Assembly: GCA_049591295.1 (NCBI GenBank)
Contig: JBAWEQ010000066.1
Location: 1 to 64,000 of the forward strand
Origin: DTPS01 sp049591295
GTDB taxonomy: Bacteria; Acidobacteriota; UBA4820; DSQY01
DNA length: 64,000 nt
Direction: 5' to 3'
Shown here: positions 16,272 to 23,930 of the stretch, piece by piece
Numbering within the stretch: the first letter of the stretch is position 1
Layout: each line of letters opens with the position of its first letter
Program-made: the position numbers and the translations under genes
The notes under the pieces: model-generated
Databases searched by the model: none
What the model was told of the DNA's origin: nothing
The model's input: the letters and a program-made list of their open reading frames with translations, nothing else

Positions 16272-17624
16272 TCAGCCCTTGAACCAGCAGGGCGAATAGC
16301 AGTCCGGCTGGTTCGTGATTCGGGTCACTCCCGACCCATCCCAGCGCATGATGTAGATCTGATAGCTCCCGGAACGGTTGCTGGCGAAGGCCAGGTACCG
16401 CCCGTCGGGCGACCAGGAGGGCGCCTCATTGTCTCCCTCCCCGTGGGTCAGAAAGGTGACCTCGCCGGTGGTCAGGTCCGCCACGGCGATGTTGAAGTGG
16501 CCGTCCTTGAAAGAGCTGTAGGCGATCTTGTCGCCGCGCGGGGACCAGATGGGCTGATCGCAGCGCCCGCTGTCTGGTGGACTCAGCCGCCGCACGTTGG
16601 CGCCGTCCCTGTCCATGATGTAGATCTGGGGAGAGCCCGATCGGTCGGAGGTGAAGGCTATCTGCTGGTCGTTGGGCGACCAGCAGGGCGCGGTGTCGAT
16701 GGCGTAGGAGAAGGTGAGCCGGGTCAGGTTCTTGCCATCGATGCCGATGGTCCAGATGTCGGGGTTTCCGGAGCGGGAGGAGCAGAAGGCCACGGTCTTG
16801 CCGTCGTGGGAGAATCGCGGGTTGGAGTTGAGTCCCTCCCCGTCGCCGTAGAGTTTCCTCCGCCGCCCCTGGCGATCCAGCAGGAAGATCTCCTGCCTGT
16901 CTTTCAGGATGGAGGTGAAGACGATGAGGTTGCCCTGGGGGTTCACGTCGGGTGTCACGTTGAGCTGGCCCATGGCCGTGAGGCGGAGGATGTTCTTCCC
17001 GTCGTAATCGCAGAGAAAGATGTCCTCCGTGGTGGCCAGGTGCGACGTGAAGAGGATCTGGCTGGTGGGGAAGCTCCCTGCGCCGAAGAGGTAGTCGAGG
17101 ATCACGGAGGAGAGGTTGTGGGCCAGGACCCGCACGTCCTGGGCGGGGCCCTTGATGCGCTTGCCCGTCACCATCTCTTTGCGCTTGATGTCATAGAGCC
17201 GGCCTTCGAGGGTTAGCTGGTTGCCGGAGGCATAGACGTTCGTGAGGAGAAGGTAGTCCGCCTTCATCCCCGTCCATGCATCGTAGTCGACCTTGGTATC
17301 GTTGGGATTCATCCCGGCGAAAAGGGAGGGGTCTACGAGCTGGAAGTAGCCCGAGAACTCCAGATCGGCCGTCACCGTGGAGAGGATCTCCTGGGCCTGG
17401 ACGGCCGTCGTGGCCTCCGTCTTGCTCGGCGGAATGGCGATGGAGAGCTGGGTGAAGCCGCTCGATGTGATGACCCCCGTGATCTGCTTCTCGGGAGGAG
17501 CGGGCGGAGGGGTCTGGGCCGCAACGGCGGTGCAGGTCGAGAAAAGAGCCAGAGCTACGAGGAGGAGGGGAAAGGCCCGGCCTTCCCCGGCCGTTGGTCC
17601 GTTCGGGACGGTGCTCGATCTCAT
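16272..17624 (-). CDS. tolB: Tol-Pal system protein TolB
   Basis: 450 residues. Signal peptide (hydrophobic core about 18-33, cleavage near AVAAQ), an N-terminal TolB domain of the anticodon-binding-like fold (about 45-190), then a C-terminal six-bladed beta-propeller with repeated PDxSPDG / FxSxRxG strands. TolB acts in the periplasm with Pal and TolA to keep the outer membrane tethered during division. The ATG at 17624 has GGGAGA five bases upstream. It lies 27 bases after the BMC shell gene on the same strand, so it may be co-transcribed with the PduS/BMC pair; no tolQ, tolR, tolA or pal is in the window. Confidence 0.92.
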   Translation of the reverse strand: MRSSTVPNGPTAGEGRAFPLLLVALALFSTCTAVAAQTPPPAPPEKQITGVITSSGFTQLSIAIPPSKTEATTAVQAQEILSTVTADLEFSGYFQLVDPSLFAGMNPNDTKVDYDAWTGMKADYLLLTNVYASGNQLTLEGRLYDIKRKEMVTGKRIKGPAQDVRVLAHNLSSVILDYLFGAGSFPTSQILFTSHLATTEDIFLCDYDGKNILRLTAMGQLNVTPDVNPQGNLIVFTSILKDRQEIFLLDRQGRRRKLYGDGEGLNSNPRFSHDGKTVAFCSSRSGNPDIWTIGIDGKNLTRLTFSYAIDTAPCWSPNDQQIAFTSDRSGSPQIYIMDRDGANVRRLSPPDSGRCDQPIWSPRGDKIAYSSFKDGHFNIAVADLTTGEVTFLTHGEGDNEAPSWSPDGRYLAFASNRSGSYQIYIMRWDGSGVTRITNQPDCYSPCWFKG

Positions 17625-17651
17625 CTCGTGTCTCCCATGGCTTGGGCCGCC

Positions 17652-18347
17652 CTAGATCAGGCGGCCACCCAGAATTTCCTTGACGAGCGCGCGATCGGGG
17701 GAGGGGATGACCGCCCAGTTGGTCAATGCGCCCTTGGCCCCGATCACGGACTTGCCGGCCTCCACGGCCGAGCGCACCGCGGCCACCTGTCCCGTGAGCA
17801 CGCAGAAGGCCTTGCCGCCCAGAGCCATGGCGAGGCGGATCTCGAGGAGGTGGACCTCGGAGGACTTCACGGCGGTGTCGGCGCCCTCGATCAGGCTGGC
17901 CACGTTGAAGGACTCAAGGATTCCCAGCGCCCCCACCTCCTCCACCAGCGAGGCCTGCGCGATGGCCGGAAAGATCTCGGCGTGGAGGTGCGGGATGACG
18001 ACCGAATCCGCGAGCGTCTCGCGGGCCACTTCCTCGCCCGCGGCCACGGAGGAGGTGCAGGCGGCCACGTCGCCTCGCACCAGCACCATGTACTTGCCCG
18101 AGCAGATGGACCGGCTGGCCAGGAGTTCCACGTCGGAGGCCTTGAGCATGAGGTCCGTGGCCTCGATTCCCTTGGCGATGGAGGTCAGCTCCAGAAGGCC
18201 GATGGCGTCTTTGACGGCGGGCCCGCGCCTCTGGCCGCCGTAGCTGTCCTTCGGCGGCTGGATCGGAGCGGCGTCCGTCTTGGGCTTCTTCGGCGCGGGG
18301 GCGCGCCCACGGTCCGCCCCGCGGATTTGGTGGATTTTGGGGCTCAT
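17652..18347 (-). CDS. Tandem-domain bacterial microcompartment shell protein (BMC-T, PduT-like)
   Basis: 231 residues. A basic, proline-rich N-terminal extension (1-45) is followed by two BMC domains: AIGLLELTSIAKGIEATDLMLKAS begins the first (split here: AIGLLELTSIAKG then IEATDLMLKAS) and ALGILESFNVASLIEGAD the second. BMC-T proteins form pseudohexameric trimers in microcompartment shells. The first domain has SICSGKY where PduT carries the cysteine that binds a pore [4Fe-4S] cluster. The ATG has GGAGGT just upstream and overlaps the PduS-like stop by 4 bases. The pairing of a possible Fe-S shell protein with a PduS-type reductase suggests an electron conduit across a shell. No other shell gene is in the window. 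Confidence 0.88.
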   Translation of the reverse strand: MSPKIHQIRGADRGRAPAPKKPKTDAAPIQPPKDSYGGQRRGPAVKDAIGLLELTSIAKGIEATDLMLKASDVELLASRSICSGKYMVLVRGDVAACTSSVAAGEEVARETLADSVVIPHLHAEIFPAIAQASLVEEVGALGILESFNVASLIEGADTAVKSSEVHLLEIRLAMALGGKAFCVLTGQVAAVRSAVEAGKSVIGAKGALTNWAVIPSPDRALVKEILGGRLI

Positions 18348-19642
18348 GCGACCTCCACGACGATGCGGTCCGAGGAAACCTCGCCCACGCGGCCCGCGAG
18401 GGGAGAGAAGATCTTGGCGCCCAGGCTCCCCTCGGGGATGTCCGCCACCAGGTCCCCGCCGCGCAGCGATCGTCCCTTCCCGACGGACGGCGTGGAGGGG
18501 GCTCCGGTGTGTTGTTTGAGAGGCAGTTCAAGTCGGGACGGACGCAGGTCCACGTCCACGTACTTCTGGGGATGCTGATAGTGCGCCAGCTCCAGCCGGC
18601 GGATGAGCAGGCTCGTGGGCGTGCGGCGGAAGTCGTACAGGGGGGTGGGTTCCACCGCCTGCTTGAGAGGCCGGATCCCCTGGGCCATAAGGGCGCGCTT
18701 GCTCTCCACCATCATGCGGAAGGGGTCCAGGTCCTCGGGGCAGGCGTAGAGGGTGCAGAGGGCGCATTCGCAGCAGTAGAGGGCGGTCTGCTGCCAGGCC
18801 ATCTTCTCTTCCGCCGCGAAGCCGATGGAGATCATGGCCTTGTGGGGTTTGACGAAGTGGCCAAGGAGGTCCCTCGGGCAGAGGTCGGAGCACCGCATGC
18901 ACTGGTCGCAGGTGTAGGCGATCTTGTGGACGTCCTGTGTCCTGCGGCCCTTCCGGAGGATGAGCGAGTGGTCCGAAGGAAGAACCAGCACTCCCGAGGT
19001 GGTCTTGGTGACCGGCTGTTCGATGTCGTCCGTGACGGTTCCCATCATGGGGCCGTTGAGGATGAAGCCCATCCCTTCGATGGGGGCGCCGGCGGCATGC
19101 AGGACCTCACGGAGGCTCACCCCGATGGGCACCCGAAAGGTGAGGGCCTCTGGCACTTCCCCCGATACGGTGAGGAATTTGTGCGTGACCGGTTTTTGCA
19201 GGCCCACGTTCAGGACCGTCTCGACGTTGTTGACGACGACGCCCACGTCCAGCGGAATTCCGCCCTTCGGAATGGCGCGACCCGTGGCGTCGAAGACCAG
19301 CAGGTGCTCGTCGCCGGAGGGGTAGGTGTCGGGCAGGGGACACACCTCCACCTGGCGGGGAAGCTCGTCGCGCAACCGTTCGATGAGATCGTGGTGCTTG
19401 TCCTTGATCCCCACGATCAGACGCCGCGCGCCCACGGCTTCGGCGCACAGGAGAAGCCCCCGTGAGAACTCCGGAAGGAAGTGCTCGAGGATCTGCTGGT
19501 CCTTGTAGAGAAGCGGCTCGCACTCGGCGGCGTTGACAGCGAAGGTGTCCGCGGAGGCCGAGAGCTTGACGTGGGTTGGAAAGCCGGCCCCGCCGGCGCC
19601 CACCACACCGTTCTCAAGCGCAATCCTCGCCGCCTCCCGCAT
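18344..19642 (-). CDS. pduS: PduS/RnfC-like flavin and Fe-S oxidoreductase
   Basis: 432 residues. N-terminal Rossmann-like RnfC region with the glycine-rich NGVVGAGGAGFPTHVKL motif and NAAECEP (NADH/FMN site), an SLBB domain (about 170-245), and two [4Fe-4S] motifs, CDQCMRCSDLCP and CECALCTLYACP, in the C-terminal half, then a biotinyl-lipoyl-like tail. PduS reduces cobalamin inside the propanediol microcompartment. The ATG at 19642 was preferred over a longer frame because CGGAGG lies just upstream and family members start at this motif. It overlaps the shell gene (ATGA). No diol dehydratase or cobalamin gene is nearby, so the physiological acceptor is unknown. Confidence 0.82.
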   Translation of the reverse strand: MREAARIALENGVVGAGGAGFPTHVKLSASADTFAVNAAECEPLLYKDQQILEHFLPEFSRGLLLCAEAVGARRLIVGIKDKHHDLIERLRDELPRQVEVCPLPDTYPSGDEHLLVFDATGRAIPKGGIPLDVGVVVNNVETVLNVGLQKPVTHKFLTVSGEVPEALTFRVPIGVSLREVLHAAGAPIEGMGFILNGPMMGTVTDDIEQPVTKTTSGVLVLPSDHSLILRKGRRTQDVHKIAYTCDQCMRCSDLCPRDLLGHFVKPHKAMISIGFAAEEKMAWQQTALYCCECALCTLYACPEDLDPFRMMVESKRALMAQGIRPLKQAVEPTPLYDFRRTPTSLLIRRLELAHYQHPQKYVDVDLRPSRLELPLKQHTGAPSTPSVGKGRSLRGGDLVADIPEGSLGAKIFSPLAGRVGEVSSDRIVVEVA

Positions 19643-19912
19643 GGGGCCTCCGCTGCGCCAAGGTAGCAAGAAGCCCAGCCGATTTCAAGGAAGACGTGCC
19701 CGAACTCGCGGCTGCACCGGGTTGCGGACGCCGGCCCCTCTCGGCCCTCGCGCCGGCGATACCCTGCCATCCATCACGCCGGGCTTCCGTCGCCTTGGAT
19801 ACGGCCGTTCATGACAGCGGCCGCACTGCATTTTGGCGGTCCCTGGTTTATCATGCTCATTCTGCGAGCACGGCGCGGGACGCCGGCTCCGGCCTGCTGC
19901 GAGGGAGGGGCG

Positions 19913-21319
19913 ATGAGGATCCACATGATGGCCGTGGGCGGCACGGGGATGGGGGCTCTCGCGGGCCTTCTGAAGGCGCAGGGACACGAGGTGACGGGTT
20001 GCGACACGGCTCTCTACCCGCCCATGAGCGAGATGGTGGCGCGCTACGGCATCCCCGTGGCCCGGGGGTTTGATCCGGCACACCTGAATCCCCGGCCGGA
20101 CCTCGTGATCATCGGCAACGCGATTCACTCGGACAACTCCGAAGCCCGGGCCGTGGTGGACGAGGGCATCGACTATCTCTCCATGGCCGAGGCGATCGGG
20201 CGCTTCGCGGTGGAAGGGCGCAAGAGCCTCGTGGTGGCGGGTACCCACGGCAAGACGACGACCACGGCCCTCTGCGGCTACCTGCTGGAGAAGGCCGGAT
20301 TTGCGCCCAACCTCATCGTGGGCGGCATCGTGGAGGGCCTGGAAAGTTCCTTCCTCTGGGGCGGAGGGGAGTGGACCGTCATCGAGGGCGACGAGTACGA
20401 GACGGCCTACTTCGACAAGGGGCCCAAATTTCTGCATTACTCTCCCAGCCTCCTGATCGTGAATAACATCGAGATGGACCACCTGGACAATTTCAGGACC
20501 CTGGGCGAGCTCGAAACCGCCTTCGTGCGCCTCTTCGGCGCGGTGCGCCCGGAGGGACTGGTCCTCCTCGGCGTGGAGAGCCCCTCGGTGAGGAAACTCG
20601 CGCCCCTGGCGGGGCGGCGGGCCCAGAGCTTCGGCCTCACCGGAACCGAGGATTGGACGGCGAGCGATGTGGCCTACGGCCCCGATGGCACGCGGTTCGT
20701 TCTGGTGCGGCAGGGGGTGCGCCTGGGTCGGTTCACGAGCCCCCTTTACGGCACCCACAACCTCAGGAACTCCATCGCCGCGCTCGCCGCCTGCCTGGAA
20801 GCCGGCGCCCCACTGGAAGCATTGCGCGAGGGGCTATCCGGATTTCCGGGGGTCCGCCGGCGGCAGGAGGTAGTGTTCGATGGCCGCGGAATCACCATTG
20901 TGGATGACTTCGCGCATCACCCGACGGCCATCCGCGAGACGCTCGGCGCACTGGCGCAGCGCTACCCGGGCCGCCGCATCGTGGCCTGTTTCGAACCCCG
21001 CTCCTTCACGTGCCAGACCAGGCAGCATCAGGATTCCCTGCCCATGGCCTTTCCGCTGGCCCAGGCCGTCCTCCTCGGCCCCATGCCGGGCCCGGGGAAG
21101 ATCCCCGCGGAGGAGCGGCTCGACCTCGTCCTCGTGGCCTCCGCGCTGAGGTCGGCGGGAAAGGAGGCCGAGGTCATGGCCTCGCCGGAGGAGTACCTGG
21201 AGTGGTTCGCCAGCCGGCTGAAGGGGGGAGATCTCGTGGCCTTCTTTTCCAGCGGGAGCTTCTACGACTTGCCGCGGAGGCTGGCGGGGGTGTTGGAAGG
21301 AAGACGGAATGGGCGGTAA
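19913..21319 (+). CDS. mpl: UDP-N-acetylmuramate:L-Ala-gamma-D-Glu-meso-DAP ligase Mpl
   Basis: 468-residue Mur ligase of the peptidoglycan recycling branch; it joins recovered murein tripeptide to UDP-MurNAc in the cytoplasm. The N-terminal Rossmann motif is GGTGMGALAG, the ATP loop GTHGKTTTT is at 111-119, EGDEYETAYFD and the NNIEMDHLD block are the middle-domain signatures, and FDDFAHHP-type residues (VDDFAHHPTA) follow. The ATG at 19913 has a very strong GAGGGAGGGGCG; a frame open from 19811 adds unconserved residues. Transcribed divergently from pduS across a 270-base gap. MurC is the nearest alternative, but the IHMMAVGGTGMG start and lengths favour Mpl. Confidence 0.88.
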   Translation: MRIHMMAVGGTGMGALAGLLKAQGHEVTGCDTALYPPMSEMVARYGIPVARGFDPAHLNPRPDLVIIGNAIHSDNSEARAVVDEGIDYLSMAEAIGRFAVEGRKSLVVAGTHGKTTTTALCGYLLEKAGFAPNLIVGGIVEGLESSFLWGGGEWTVIEGDEYETAYFDKGPKFLHYSPSLLIVNNIEMDHLDNFRTLGELETAFVRLFGAVRPEGLVLLGVESPSVRKLAPLAGRRAQSFGLTGTEDWTASDVAYGPDGTRFVLVRQGVRLGRFTSPLYGTHNLRNSIAALAACLEAGAPLEALREGLSGFPGVRRRQEVVFDGRGITIVDDFAHHPTAIRETLGALAQRYPGRRIVACFEPRSFTCQTRQHQDSLPMAFPLAQAVLLGPMPGPGKIPAEERLDLVLVASALRSAGKEAEVMASPEEYLEWFASRLKGGDLVAFFSSGSFYDLPRRLAGVLEGRRNGR

Positions 21320-21398
21320 GATGACGTTCGAGGCCGATTTAAGCTGCCCGCCATGATCGGGAGAGCGATTTAAGATCCCAGGGCTGTGGAGGGGGACG

Positions 21399-22115
21399 AT
21401 GGAGGTCCACTGCGCGAACTGCGCCGGGAAGATCGCGCTTGAACGGGACGAGCCCTTCCTTCGCTGTCCCTTCTGCGGTTCCACGCTCTACCTGGATCGG
21501 GCCCAGACCTTCCAGCGGTTCCTGATTCCGCCCGCCGTGCCCAGGGCCAGGGTGGAGTTGCTCCTGGGAGAGGCGCTGGCCGAGGCGGAGATGCCCTCCC
21601 TTCCCGTTCAGTCCGTGGATCCGGAGTTCCTTCCGTTCTGGAGCGTTCAGGAGGAGGGCGGACGGAGGACCATCGCCGCCTTCAGCCCCCAGCCTCCCGC
21701 CCTGCACGGCTTCAGCCTGCCATCGGCCGGCGCCGTCTACTTCTCCGACGAGGCCGCCAGCGGCTTCGCGGTGCTGCCCTGCGCGGAGAGCGCCTCGGCC
21801 CAGTGGCACGGGCGCGAGGCATCGGGCCGGTTCAGCCTGGTCATGGTGCCTTTCTACCGGGTGACGTACGGCGCGGACAAGGCCTACGCGGCGTGGATCG
21901 ACGCGGTCACGGGCAAGGTCCACCTGGGGGAGGGCCCGCCCCCGCTGACCAAGCAGATTTCCCGGCGCTTCTGGACGGTGCTGACTCTTCTGTTCGTGGT
22001 CTTTACCGCCGAGGCCTTCCTCCTGCGGGGCATCTGGAGCCTCGCGGTGGTGGCGGGAAGCGCGGCGGCCGCCTATCCCGCCGCGCGACGGTTCTTCCAG
22101 GAGGGCGGGCCATGA
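21399..22115 (+). CDS. Zinc-ribbon membrane protein, cassette member 1 (unknown function)
   Basis: 238 residues, family not recognised. The N-terminus holds a zinc ribbon with Cys5, Cys8, Cys23 and Cys26 (CX2C-X14-CX2C), then FQRFLIPP, then FLPFWSV near residue 80. The middle is soluble and mixed. The C-terminus has two hydrophobic segments (about 190-225). It is the first of three consecutive genes linked by ATGA overlaps, all with a ribbon of identical spacing and a hydrophobic-P-F-W/Y motif, so they look like diverged paralogues. The hydrophobic C-terminus suggests membrane anchoring with the ribbon in the cytoplasm. It lies 80 bases after mpl. Confidence 0.7.
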   Translation: MEVHCANCAGKIALERDEPFLRCPFCGSTLYLDRAQTFQRFLIPPAVPRARVELLLGEALAEAEMPSLPVQSVDPEFLPFWSVQEEGGRRTIAAFSPQPPALHGFSLPSAGAVYFSDEAASGFAVLPCAESASAQWHGREASGRFSLVMVPFYRVTYGADKAYAAWIDAVTGKVHLGEGPPPLTKQISRRFWTVLTLLFVVFTAEAFLLRGIWSLAVVAGSAAAAYPAARRFFQEGGP

Positions 22116-23281
22116 GCGGACCGAGGGCGCTGAGCTGCCCCGCGTGCGGGGGAACGGTCGGGCCGCCGCTGACCGCCCGAAAGACGATCTGCGAATTCTG
22201 CGGCAAGCCGCTCTTCTACCGTGAACCGGGCTTTCTCCCGCGATACCTGCTCCCGCCCTCCATGAGCGAGCAATCCCTGCAGGCCGCAGCGCGGAGCCTG
22301 CTGCGCGGCCGCTGGCTCCCCTCGGACCTCAGCCGCCGGGCGCTCCTCGTGAGGCGGCAGAGGAGCTATCTTCCCTTCTATCTCCTCACCGGCAAGAGGG
22401 GCGGCGTGCTGGCCACCGGCAGGGAGCGGGTGGTGCAAGACCCCGGGGCCAGCCTGCCCCGCCTGGACGCGGCCGCCATCCACGGGCCCTTTCAGCGCAC
22501 CTTCGAACGACAAAAGACCGAGGTCCGCGTGGAGGAGGACAGCCGCGTGATCCTGGGCGACTTTCGCTACCTCTACCCCGCGGCGGCCCTCTCCAACTGG
22601 GACCTTTTGGACGTGGACCTTCGGGACGCGGTGAAGGAGAGCCTGGACTGTGCGGTCCCGGCCGATATCGAGGAGCTGGCGGGCCAGGGCGAGGTGGTGG
22701 ACGTGGACATTCCGATCGAGAGGATTCTCGATATCGGTGTGAAGGCCGTCCAATCGGCGGCGGGCGAGCTCAAGGTCATGCAGCTCCAGCCGACCCTTCT
22801 CTACATTCCGGTTCAGACCCTGACCTTCCGTTACGGCGGCCAGTTCTACACCGTGACCGTCGAGGAGGTGGGAGGGCGATGGGTGTCGGGTCACCTCCCC
22901 TTCCGCAGGGACTACGCGGTCCTCGCCGGCCTCGTCATGACCGCAGGCCTAGGCTTCTTTGTCGGCCAGTTCCTCTCGGTCATCGCCGGCGCCGTCAGCG
23001 CCGGCCAGGAACTCGCGCAGGGTCAGGGGCGCTGGGTCGTGGTGCGCGTCCTGGCGGTGGTGGGCGTCCTCCTTTTCTCCGTCATCGCGCTGGGACTCAA
23101 CGCGGCCTGGCTGATGATCCGGGCTCCGCTCGTGGTCCGGCTGGGAGGCGGCGGAATGAAGGTGGATGCCGCGGGGCCCGTGCCCAGGAGCCCCATGGCT
23201 CCCGTCAATGCGCTGTTGCGTTTCTTCGTTGGGGCCATCCTTGGCGGAGCCGCCAAGGGGCTGGAACGGTGGGGCCTATGA
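22112..23281 (+). CDS. Zinc-ribbon membrane protein, cassette member 2 (unknown function)
   Basis: 389 residues, family not recognised. Zinc ribbon Cys9, Cys12, Cys27, Cys30 (CX2C-X14-CX2C) is followed by LPRYLLPP (compare FQRFLIPP in member 1) and YLPFYLL near residue 88. A large soluble middle follows, then two transmembrane segments (about 270-300 and 308-338) and a short amphipathic end. The ATG overlaps the stop of member 1 (ATGA) and the gene's own stop overlaps member 3 in the same way. A longer frame opening at 21803 is out of keeping with the neighbouring gene and was not used. The shared features argue for one complex built from three paralogues. Confidence 0.7.
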   Translation: MSGPRALSCPACGGTVGPPLTARKTICEFCGKPLFYREPGFLPRYLLPPSMSEQSLQAAARSLLRGRWLPSDLSRRALLVRRQRSYLPFYLLTGKRGGVLATGRERVVQDPGASLPRLDAAAIHGPFQRTFERQKTEVRVEEDSRVILGDFRYLYPAAALSNWDLLDVDLRDAVKESLDCAVPADIEELAGQGEVVDVDIPIERILDIGVKAVQSAAGELKVMQLQPTLLYIPVQTLTFRYGGQFYTVTVEEVGGRWVSGHLPFRRDYAVLAGLVMTAGLGFFVGQFLSVIAGAVSAGQELAQGQGRWVVVRVLAVVGVLLFSVIALGLNAAWLMIRAPLVVRLGGGGMKVDAAGPVPRSPMAPVNALLRFFVGAILGGAAKGLERWGL

Positions 23282-23886
23282 CCGGCGAGGCCTTGCTGAT
23301 TCCCCTGGCCTGTCCCCGGTGCGGAGGCGAGCTGGCGGGCGGCGAGAGGGCCCTCGTCTTTCTCTGTCACCCATGCCGTCTGGCGGTTTCCATGCACCGA
23401 TCTCCCAGACCCTTTCCCCTCCTGTACGTCCAACCCGCGGCGGGCATAGGCTCTGGAGAGCCGGTCTACGTCCCCTTCTGGCGGCTGGAGGGCAAGGCGA
23501 GCTGGCGTGCGCCGGACGAGGAGCGCAGGAGGGCCTACGATCGCCTGACCCCCCTGGGGCCCCTGTTTTTCCCGGCCTTCTGGAGCCCGAGGGCGGCGCT
23601 CTACGACAACCTGACGCTCCGGTACGCCCTGGCTCCGGCCAACATCATCCTGACGCCGGGGGAGGCCCCCGTTCTGGAGGGAATGCTGGATCCGGCGGAC
23701 CTCCCCGAAATGGCCCGCCTGACTTGGCTGGCCTATCTGGACAGGGCCGGCGACGTCACGGGAGTGGAGGGCTTCTTCGAACCCACCGGCCTGGCCTACG
23801 CGGCGGTGCCCTTCGTGAGGGAGGGGGACCACTGGGTGGACGGGGTCCTGGGCATCGGCGTTCCCGCCGGAGGCCTGGGCCGCTGA
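23278..23886 (+). CDS. Zinc-ribbon protein, cassette member 3 (unknown function)
   Basis: 202 residues, family not recognised. Ribbon Cys12, Cys15, Cys30, Cys33 (CX2C-X14-CX2C again) and YVPFWRLEG near residue 60. Unlike members 1 and 2 it has no clear transmembrane segment, so it may be the soluble partner. The ATG overlaps the preceding stop by 4 bases. It ends 44 bases before the acyl-CoA ligase gene, which has its own strong ribosome site. The W/Y-P-F motif and aromatic-rich middle recur through the cassette. Confidence 0.7.
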   Translation: MTGEALLIPLACPRCGGELAGGERALVFLCHPCRLAVSMHRSPRPFPLLYVQPAAGIGSGEPVYVPFWRLEGKASWRAPDEERRRAYDRLTPLGPLFFPAFWSPRAALYDNLTLRYALAPANIILTPGEAPVLEGMLDPADLPEMARLTWLAYLDRAGDVTGVEGFFEPTGLAYAAVPFVREGDHWVDGVLGIGVPAGGLGR

Positions 23887-23930
23887 ACGCGGGCGCCGTG
23901 TTAGACTATCATTCAACGGAGGAGGGGGTG

